DNA of 64,000 nt from Deltaproteobacteria bacterium (lineage in GTDB: Bacteria > Myxococcota_A > UBA9042 > PHBI01): assembly GCA_020632715.1 (NCBI GenBank), contig JACKFA010000003.1:186001-250000 (forward strand), read 5' to 3'. The first letter of the stretch is position 1; the number at the start of each line of letters is the position of its first letter. A program made the position numbers and the translations under genes. Under the pieces are notes generated by a model. The model did not search any database. It worked only from the letters and a program-made list of their open reading frames with translations, and was not told the DNA's origin. This document shows, in pieces, positions 58,374-64,000 of this stretch.

Positions 58374-58685
58374 ATGAGCACGCCCAAGGACGTCTTCGCC
58401 GAGATCGATCAGCGCCTGAAGGCCGATCCCGCCGCCACGAAGGAGATCGATGGCGCCTTCAAGTTCGACGTGAGCGGCGCCGATGGCGGCGTCTGGGTCG
58501 TCGACTGCCGCGCGGTCGAGGTGAAGGAGGGCGACGGTGACGCCGACGTCACCATCGCCGTCAGCGACGAGGACCTCGTCGCCATCGGCGAGAACAGCGA
58601 GCTCGCCATGCAGTACTTCATGCTCGGCAAGATCCAGGTCGAGGGGGACATGGGGCTCGCGATGAAGCTCCAGTCCATCCTCTGA
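58374..58685 (+). CDS. SCP2 sterol-transfer-like protein
   Basis: 103 residues; AAAGGAGCGATTC precedes ATG 58374 and fixes the start. The chain is a single SCP2 domain: a helix (TPKDVFAEIDQRLKADP), strands (GAFKFDVSGADGGVWVVDC), ADVTIAVSDEDLVAIGE, and the C-terminal MLGKIQVEGDMGLAMKLQSI. Such proteins bind acyl-CoAs, fatty acids or sterols. The CaiB/BaiF-family gene follows after 75 nt, so a lipid or acyl-CoA role is plausible. Confidence 0.88.
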   Translation: MSTPKDVFAEIDQRLKADPAATKEIDGAFKFDVSGADGGVWVVDCRAVEVKEGDGDADVTIAVSDEDLVAIGENSELAMQYFMLGKIQVEGDMGLAMKLQSIL

Positions 58686-58760
58686 CGACGGACGGTCCCC
58701 CGTGGTGACACGCGCGACGGCGTCACCGCGGCGCGCCGCGGCCGGCCGGCTCGGTCGGCC

Positions 58761-59942
58761 GTGAGCGAGCCGCTCGCCCTCGAAGGGCTCCGGGTCCTCG
58801 ACTTCTCGAGGCTCCTCCCGGGGCCCTACGCGTCCCTCGTCCTCGCCGACCTCGGCGCGGACGTCGTCAAGGTCGAGGCCCGGGAGGGCGGCGACTACCT
58901 GCGCTTCATGCCGCCGCTCACGGGCAAGGTGTCCTACGCCTTCGCCGCGCTGAACGCCGGGAAGCGCTCGATCGCGCTCGATCTCAAGCACCCGGACGGC
59001 GCGAAGCTCGCGTTCGACCTCGCCATGAAGGCCGACGTGCTCATCGAGTCGTTCCGGCCGGGCGTCATGGCGCGGCTCGGGCTCGGCTACGAGGCGCTCT
59101 CGGCGGCGAACCCGGGGCTCGTCTACTGCGCCATCTCCGGCTTCGGGCAGGACGGCCCCCTCGCCGACGCCGCCGGGCACGACCTCAACTACGCCTCGCT
59201 CGGCGGCGCCATCGGCCTCGCCGGGCCCGCCGCGGGCGCGCCGGCCGTCCCGCCCATCCAGATGGCGGACTTCGGCGGGGCGCTCTGGGGCCTCGTCGGG
59301 ATCCTCGCCGCCGTCGAGCGGCGCCACAAGACGGGGCGCGGCGGCTTCGTCGACATCTCGATGACCGACGCCGTGCTCGCCTACCTCTCGGCCGCGCTCG
59401 CGCCGCACCTCGGCGGCGGCGCGGCCCCGCCGGCGCGAGGCGAGGACACGCTCACCGGCGGCCAGCCCTGCTACGCGGTCTACGAGACGGCGGACGGCGG
59501 CTTCATGGCGCTCGCCGCGCTCGAGCCCAAGTTCTGGGGCGCCTTCTGCCTCGCCGCGGGCCGGCCCGACCTCATGCGCCGCCAGTACGGCGACGCCAGG
59601 CTCGGGGCCGAGCTCGAGGCGCTCTTCCGCTCCCGGCCCCGGGCCGCCTGGGAGGCCGCGTTCGCCGGCACGGACGCCTGCTGCACGCCGGTGCTCGGGC
59701 CCGACGAGCTCGCCGCGAGCGCGCTCCACGAGGCGCGGCGGAACGTGATCACGGACGCCGCCGGGCTCCGGCGGGTGCGGACGCCCGTCCGCCCGGTCGA
59801 CGCGCCGCCCCCGGGGCGCGCCCCAGGGCTCGGCGCCGACACGCGGGCCGTGCTCGCGGAGCTCGGCCTCGACGACGCCGCCATCGACGCGCTCGTCGCG
59901 GCGAAGGTGGTCACGGACGGCGGCGCCGGCGGGGCGGTCTGA
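58761..59942 (+). CDS. CaiB/BaiF-family protein, probable alpha-methylacyl-CoA racemase
   Basis: 393 residues from GTG 58761. Family III CoA-transferase fold: GLRVLDFSRLLPGPYASLVLADLGADVVKVE at the N-terminus (quoted in part: LLPGPYASLVLADLGAD), KRSIALDLKHPDG, VLIESFRPGVMARLGLGYE. The pair His140 (AAGHDLNY) and Asp170 (IQMADFGG) corresponds to the proton-transfer residues of alpha-methylacyl-CoA racemase (Mycobacterium MCR) and not to the single Asp of the CoA-transferases. It would invert 2-methylacyl-CoA stereochemistry before beta-oxidation of branched acids. Transferase activity cannot be excluded. The ABC1 kinase gene starts 5 nt after its stop. Confidence 0.85.
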   Translation: MSEPLALEGLRVLDFSRLLPGPYASLVLADLGADVVKVEAREGGDYLRFMPPLTGKVSYAFAALNAGKRSIALDLKHPDGAKLAFDLAMKADVLIESFRPGVMARLGLGYEALSAANPGLVYCAISGFGQDGPLADAAGHDLNYASLGGAIGLAGPAAGAPAVPPIQMADFGGALWGLVGILAAVERRHKTGRGGFVDISMTDAVLAYLSAALAPHLGGGAAPPARGEDTLTGGQPCYAVYETADGGFMALAALEPKFWGAFCLAAGRPDLMRRQYGDARLGAELEALFRSRPRAAWEAAFAGTDACCTPVLGPDELAASALHEARRNVITDAAGLRRVRTPVRPVDAPPPGRAPGLGADTRAVLAELGLDDAAIDALVAAKVVTDGGAGGAV

Positions 59943-59947
59943 GGGCG

Positions 59948-61339
59948 ATGTTCTTCCTCCGCGTCATCGGCCGCGCGCTCCGGATCTGGCTCCTCCTGAC
60001 CTGGATGTTCTGGGCGTGGGTCTACTCGAAGACCGGCCTCCGGCGCGTCGTGTGGGCGATCCTTCACCGCGGGCGGCCCTACGAGCCGCTCCACAACGAG
60101 CGGATCGTGCGCCTCGCGTTCGAGGCGCTCGGCCCGACCTTCATCAAGCTCGGGCAGGTCGTCGCGTCTTCGCCGGGGCTCTTCCCGAAGCGCTACTCCG
60201 ACGAGTTCCAGCGCTGCCTCGACAGCGTGAAGCCGTTCCCGCTCGACGAGCTCAAGGCGACGGTCGAGCGCGAGCTCGGCGGCCCCATCGGGAGCGTGTT
60301 CGCCTCGTTCGACGACGCGCCGCTCGGCTCGGCGTCGATAGCGCAGGTCCACGCGGCGACGATGCCGGACGGGAGCGCGGTCGTCGTGAAGGTGCAGCGC
60401 CCGGGCATAGGCCCCAAGGTCGACGCGGACCTCTGGTGGATGCGGCGCGGCGCGTGGGTCACGGAGAAGCTCTTCACGGGGGCGCGCCTCGCGAACATGA
60501 GCGGCGTCATCGAGGACTTCGACCGCACGATCCACGAGGAGCTCGACTTCCGGATGGAGGCCGAGAACCTGCGCGAGTTCGGGCGGCTCATGGCGAAGTA
60601 CGGCATCGACGACGTGCGCGCGCCGGCCCCGGTCGACGCCCTCGTCACCCAGAAGGTGCTCGTGATGGAGCGCTTCGTCGGCTTCAAGGCCGACGACGTC
60701 GAGGCGATCCGCGCGAGCGGGCTCGACGCGGAGCACCACCTGCGGCGCGGGCTCAAGGCGTGGCTCATGACGATGATGCTCGCCGGCTTCTTCCATGGCG
60801 ACGCGCACGCCGGGAACCTGATGATGATGCCCGAGGGGCCGGCGGTCGGGCTCCTCGACTTCGGGATCATCGGGCGCTTCACGACGGAGCAGCGTCACCA
60901 GGTCATGCGCTACGTGCTCGCGTTCTCCGCGAAGGACTACGCGGCGCTCGCCGAGGTGATGACGGAGATCGGCGCCGTCAGCGACAAGCTCGACCGGGAC
61001 GCGCTCGTCGCGGACCTCGAGCGCGTCTACTCGCCGCTCATCGACAAGAACCTCGCGGACATCAAGTACGAGGAGATCCTGCCGGACATCACGCAGGTCG
61101 CGTACCGCTACGGGATCAAGCTCCCGAGCGAGTTCCTGCTCATCCTGAAGCAGCTCCTCTTCTTCGACCGCTACGCGAAGCTCGCGGCGCCGAACCTGAA
61201 CGTCTTCAGCGACTTCTACCTCGTCGACTTCCTCTTCTCGCCGCACGCGATGGGCGCCGGGCTCGACTTCAACGTGCTGATGCCGCTCCTGAAGAAGATC
61301 CAGGAGCGCCACCAGCAGGAGCTCGCGGCCTCGGGCTGA
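59948..61339 (+). CDS. ABC1/UbiB-family atypical kinase
   Basis: 463 residues. Landmarks of the family: KLGQ at 67-70, the Ala-rich loop APLGSASIAQVH, Lys148 in VVVKVQRPG, EELDFRMEAEN, HGDAHAGN from His283 and the metal-binding DFG at Asp304. UbiB/COQ8-type proteins are unorthodox kinases/ATPases that support quinone synthesis and lipid handling at membranes. A hydrophobic N-terminal stretch (RIWLLLTWMFWAWVY, 12-26) may anchor it, while the usual C-terminal transmembrane pair of UbiB is missing. It is tightly coupled to the racemase-like gene, so a link to isoprenoid or acyl-CoA metabolism is possible. Which quinone is involved cannot be told. Confidence 0.9.
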   Translation: MFFLRVIGRALRIWLLLTWMFWAWVYSKTGLRRVVWAILHRGRPYEPLHNERIVRLAFEALGPTFIKLGQVVASSPGLFPKRYSDEFQRCLDSVKPFPLDELKATVERELGGPIGSVFASFDDAPLGSASIAQVHAATMPDGSAVVVKVQRPGIGPKVDADLWWMRRGAWVTEKLFTGARLANMSGVIEDFDRTIHEELDFRMEAENLREFGRLMAKYGIDDVRAPAPVDALVTQKVLVMERFVGFKADDVEAIRASGLDAEHHLRRGLKAWLMTMMLAGFFHGDAHAGNLMMMPEGPAVGLLDFGIIGRFTTEQRHQVMRYVLAFSAKDYAALAEVMTEIGAVSDKLDRDALVADLERVYSPLIDKNLADIKYEEILPDITQVAYRYGIKLPSEFLLILKQLLFFDRYAKLAAPNLNVFSDFYLVDFLFSPHAMGAGLDFNVLMPLLKKIQERHQQELAASG

Positions 61340-61378
61340 GGTCGCCGCCGGTCAGGTTGTCCGGGGGGGAACGAGAGG

Positions 61379-61470
61379 GGGGAGACACGGAGACACGGAG
61401 GCGCACGGAGAGCGGGCCGTCCTCGCTTCCTCCGTGCCTCCGCGCCTCCGTGGTTGTCCTTTGTGGACGG
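61379..61470. repeat. Dispersed ACGGAG-type repeat, copy 2
   Basis: The 140-nt gap between convergent genes holds GGAGACACGGAGACACGG... (61381-61416), nearly identical over 36 nt to 16973-17008 after malG, and an inverted arm CCTCCGTGCCTCCGCGCCTCC (61429-61449, read in part). The arms could pair. Probably a REP-like element that also serves as a bidirectional terminator. Confidence 0.6.
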
Positions 61471-61479
61471 CCACTTACC

Positions 61480-62619
61480 CTAGAACGCCACCACCTCGTC
61501 GATGGTCGCCGCGTCGAGCAGCAGCATCGCGACGCGGTCGAAGCCGACCGCGATGCCCGCCGACGGTGGCATCCCCTCGGCGAGCGCCGCGAGGAACGCC
61601 TCGTCGAGAGGCATCTCGGGGCGCCCCGCCTCCCGGCGCTCGGCGTTGTCCGCCTCGCAGCGGCGCCGCTGCTCCGCGGCGTCCGTGAGCTCCCCGAAGG
61701 CGTTCCCGAGCTCGAGCCCGCCCGCGAAGAGCTCGAAGCGCTCGGCCACGCGCGCGTCGCCCGGCTTCGGCCGCGCGAGCGACGCCATCGCGATGGGCCA
61801 CTCGACGAGGAAGTCCGGCCGCTCATGCCCGAGCGTCGGCTCGACGTGGTCCACGAAGGCCGCCATCTGCGCCTCCGGGTCGAGCTCCTCGGGGCGGGTG
61901 AGCCCCGCCCGCTCCCGCAGCAGATCGTAGAACCGCAGCCGCGGCCAGGGCGGCGTGAGGTCGAGGACGCGCCCCCGGAAAACGATCTCACGCCTCCCGC
62001 CCGCGAGCGCCGCCACCCAGCGCTCGCAGTCGTCCATGATCGCCTCGTAGCCGGAGAACGGCCGGTACCACTCGATCATCGTGAACTCGGCGCGGTGGTG
62101 GCGACCCCGCTCCCCCTCGCGGAACACCTTGCCGACGTTGAAGATCGCTGGCGCGCCCGCCGCGAGCAGGCGCTTCATGTGGTGCTCGGGCGACGTGATG
62201 AGCCACCGGACGGCGCGATCCTCGCCCGGCCCCTCGGCGAGCTCGACCCGCACGGGGTCGAGGTGGACCTCCGTCCCCGCCGACGGCACGAGGAGCGGCG
62301 TCTCGACCTCGAGGAAGCCGTCCGCGCGGAAGTGGGTGCGCGTCGCCGCGAGCAGCTCCGCGCGCCGCCGCAGGAGCTCCCACCGGCGCGGCGCCGCGAG
62401 GCGCGCGGCGTCGGACCCGGGCGCCGGGAACTCGCCCGTCGGGTGCCGCCAGACCACCTCCAGCGCGACGACGCCGCCAGGCCCAGCGCGGCCGACGACC
62501 AGATCGCCGGGGCGCGCGGCCCCGGGATCCATCTCCATGAACGCGACGACGCCGCCGGGGCGGAGGAGCGTGACGCCGCCGTCGGCGACGCTCAGGACCC
62601 GCCCGTGAACGTCATTCAC
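61480..62619 (-). CDS. epmA: EF-P lysine-34 lysyltransferase (EpmA/GenX family)
   Basis: 379 residues from GTG 62619. The class II lysyl-tRNA-synthetase-like core has FLEVETPLLVPSAGTEVHLDPV, the motif 2 region FNVGKVFREGERGRHHRAEF with IEWYRPF, LELGNAFGEL, and motif 3 GIAVGFDRVAMLLL. There is no complete tRNA anticodon domain. EpmA attaches (R)-beta-lysine to the conserved lysine of EF-P. It lies 22 nt after efp in the same direction. The N-terminal extension of about 75 residues (GRVLSVADGGVTLLRPGG...) is longer than in E. coli EpmA (325 residues) and looks like a small beta domain. The aminomutase EpmB is not in the window. Confidence 0.88.
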   Translation of the reverse strand: MNDVHGRVLSVADGGVTLLRPGGVVAFMEMDPGAARPGDLVVGRAGPGGVVALEVVWRHPTGEFPAPGSDAARLAAPRRWELLRRRAELLAATRTHFRADGFLEVETPLLVPSAGTEVHLDPVRVELAEGPGEDRAVRWLITSPEHHMKRLLAAGAPAIFNVGKVFREGERGRHHRAEFTMIEWYRPFSGYEAIMDDCERWVAALAGGRREIVFRGRVLDLTPPWPRLRFYDLLRERAGLTRPEELDPEAQMAAFVDHVEPTLGHERPDFLVEWPIAMASLARPKPGDARVAERFELFAGGLELGNAFGELTDAAEQRRRCEADNAERREAGRPEMPLDEAFLAALAEGMPPSAGIAVGFDRVAMLLLDAATIDEVVAF

Positions 62620-62641
62620 TCGCGTCCCCCGCGACGCAGGA

Positions 62642-63205
62642 TCACTTCGAGACGCGGCCGCAGTACTCGCCGGTGCGCGTGTCGATCTTGATGGTCGTGC
62701 CGTTCTCGACGAAGAGCGGCACGAGCACCGTGGCGCCGGTCGACACGGTCGCGGACTTCATCGCGTTGTTCGCGGTGTCGCCCTTCACGGCCGGCTCGCA
62801 GTACGTGATCTCGAGCTCGACGTAGTTCGGCAGATCGATGGAGATCGGGCGACCCTCGTAGAAGAGGATGTCGCAGGGCATGTTGTCCTGGAGCCAGTTC
62901 ACGGAGTCGCCGAGCGCGGTCTCGCCGACCGGGTGCTGCTCGAAGCTCTCCGAGTCCATGAAGTAGTAGTGCTCGCCGTCATTGTACATGTACGTGACGT
63001 TGCGATTCTCGATGTCGACCGGCTCGAAGGTCTCACCCGTCCGGAAGTTGCGCTCGATGACCTGCCCCGTGAGCAGGTTCTTCAGCTTCGTGCGCGTGAA
63101 GGCGGTGCCCTTCCCCGGCTTCACGAAGAGGAACTCGACGACGTTCCAGGGCGCGCCGTCCATCTTGAACTTGAGGCCCTTCTTGATGTCCGAGGTCTGG
63201 TACAT
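62642..63205 (-). CDS. efp: Translation elongation factor P
   Basis: 187 residues, AGGAAG upstream of ATG 63205. Three beta-domains of EF-P: the first carries VKPGKGTAFTRTKL with the modifiable Lys32 (equivalent to E. coli Lys34), the second SESFEQHPVG and DSVNWLQDN, the third VELEITYCEPAVKGDTANNA and a C-terminus ending RTGEYCGRVSK. EF-P relieves ribosome stalling at polyproline, and many proteins here are proline-rich. The neighbouring epmA and the Lys indicate beta-lysylation and not rhamnosylation. Confidence 0.95.
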   Translation of the reverse strand: MYQTSDIKKGLKFKMDGAPWNVVEFLFVKPGKGTAFTRTKLKNLLTGQVIERNFRTGETFEPVDIENRNVTYMYNDGEHYYFMDSESFEQHPVGETALGDSVNWLQDNMPCDILFYEGRPISIDLPNYVELEITYCEPAVKGDTANNAMKSATVSTGATVLVPLFVENGTTIKIDTRTGEYCGRVSK

Positions 63206-63343
63206 GCTCTTCCTCGCCCGTTTGGCGTGTCTCTGCCCGCGGTCCCGTTCGTTCGCCAGCGGGGGCGGGGGAGGCGTCCCCCGGCGGGCGCTCCCATAGC
63301 ACGGCGTCAAGCGCCGCCTCAAGCCCGAGTGAGGGAGGACCCT

Positions 63344-64000
63344 GTGACCGACGCGCGCGAGACCCTGACCACGCTCATCGCCCTCTGGGAGCGGGAGCGA
63401 CGCGCCGCCCGCGAGCGCTTCGCCGCCGAGCGCGCCGAGCTCTCCGTCGCCGAGCGGGTCGCGCGCGGGACGCTCCTCGTCGACCTCGCGATCGACGAGG
63501 CCGAGCCGACCGCCGGCGGGCGCCTCCGCCTCTGGCTCGGCCGCCGCGACGGCGCCGCCATCGACCGCCAGGGGCTCCGGCTCGGCACCGGCGACCCGGC
63601 GCGCCTCCACTTCAAGGACCCGGGCGACGACGACGCCCTCTCCTGCGTCGTCGGCCGCTTCGCGCGCGGGCGCGTCGCCGTCGTCGTGGACAGCGACGTC
63701 CCCGACCGCTACGAGTCCGGCGGCTTCCGCCTCGCCGCCGAGGCGCCCGAGGTCACCTTCGACCGCGGCGCGGCCGCCCTCCGCGCGACCCTCGACGCCC
63801 CGCGCGAGAGCGATCTGGGCGTCCTCCGCGAGACGATCTACGGGCGCCGCCCGGTGAGCCGCCGCGACCGCCGCGTCGAGCGCTTCTTCGACCCGGATCT
63901 GAACGCGGCGCAGGAGGACGCCGTCCGCCACGCGCTCACCGCCGAGCCCGTGGCGCTCGTGCACGGCCCGCCCGGGACCGGGAAGACCCGAACCCTCGTC
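63344..64000 (+). CDS. Superfamily 1 (Upf1-like) helicase, N-terminal part
   Basis: 219 codons from GTG 63344 (GGGAGGA 6 nt upstream) to the window edge. The N-terminal 180 residues form the beta-rich 1B-type region (GTLLVDLAIDEAEP, LRLWLGRRDGAAIDRQG, FARGRVAVVVDSDVPDRYE). Then FFDPDLNAAQEDAVRHAL is the Q-motif region and LVHGPPGTGKTRT the Walker A of IGHMBP2/Upf1-type DNA/RNA helicases. The remaining helicase motifs lie outside the window. Divergent from efp with 138 nt between. Confidence 0.85.
   Translation, partial: MTDARETLTTLIALWERERRAARERFAAERAELSVAERVARGTLLVDLAIDEAEPTAGGRLRLWLGRRDGAAIDRQGLRLGTGDPARLHFKDPGDDDALSCVVGRFARGRVAVVVDSDVPDRYESGGFRLAAEAPEVTFDRGAAALRATLDAPRESDLGVLRETIYGRRPVSRRDRRVERFFDPDLNAAQEDAVRHALTAEPVALVHGPPGTGKTRTLV

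Overview
The window is very GC-rich (third codon positions are almost all G or C, so long antisense ORFs shadow nearly every gene). It most likely comes from a member of the Myxococcota. Two proteins end in MYXO-CTERM-like tails (glycine/cysteine motif, hydrophobic segment, arginines). More than ten lipoproteins are present, and most of them carry long Asp/Thr-rich linkers directly after the lipobox, a style typical of uncultured Polyangia-type genomes. The taxon is inferred from protein style only; no rRNA or other marker is present.

Layout. 1-5.3 kb: cell-envelope and housekeeping genes (two small lipoproteins, a class A penicillin-binding protein, the DNA glycosylase MutM). 5.4-10.0 kb (minus strand): an ethylmalonyl-CoA module, ccr then ecm/meaA then meaB. 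10.2-11.8 kb: a CotH-kinase-family lipoprotein. 11.9-47.5 kb: a large alpha-glucan (starch/glycogen/maltodextrin) utilisation locus. 47.6-50.4 kb: a translationally coupled minus-strand trio (cysteine-dioxygenase-type cupin, caspase-like/methyltransferase fusion, racemase). 50.6-56.4 kb: a zinc-ribbon SecY-like protein, a MITE-like palindrome, a CbiX-like chelatase, a Ca-loop lipoprotein, a TPR-zincin and an 18-unit 43-bp tandem repeat. 57-64 kb: housekeeping genes (ridA, trpA, SCP2, CaiB/BaiF-family CoA-transferase/racemase, ABC1/UbiB kinase, epmA-efp, start of a Upf1-like helicase).

The alpha-glucan locus reads as a complete pathway. Lipidated, probably outer-membrane GH13 amylases (four), a pullulanase-type GH13, a GH57 enzyme and an (alpha/alpha)6 glycosidase would cut polymer at or near the surface. 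Lipoproteins with starch-binding-like and glucodextranase-C-like modules would hold the substrate. A beta-barrel protein encoded with them is the candidate outer-membrane pore. MalE-MalF-MalG-MalK would carry maltodextrins across the inner membrane. An AGE-family (alpha/alpha)6 lipoprotein and a copper-oxygenase-like protein with a mature N-terminal histidine are accessory members. No SusC/SusD pair, TonB receptor or transcription factor is visible, so this looks like a functional counterpart of the Bacteroidetes Sus system built from different parts. malF is interrupted by a single-base frameshift in its EAA loop.

Products of starch breakdown feed acetyl-CoA, and the neighbouring ccr-ecm-meaB genes belong to the ethylmalonyl-CoA route for acetyl-CoA assimilation (or ethylmalonyl-CoA supply). 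Any link between the two loci is only positional. At least two, perhaps four, genes show small frameshifts (malF, the 3' end of meaB, possibly the ORFs at 5.4-5.7 kb and 47.6-47.9 kb). Either the assembly carries indel errors or some genes are decaying.
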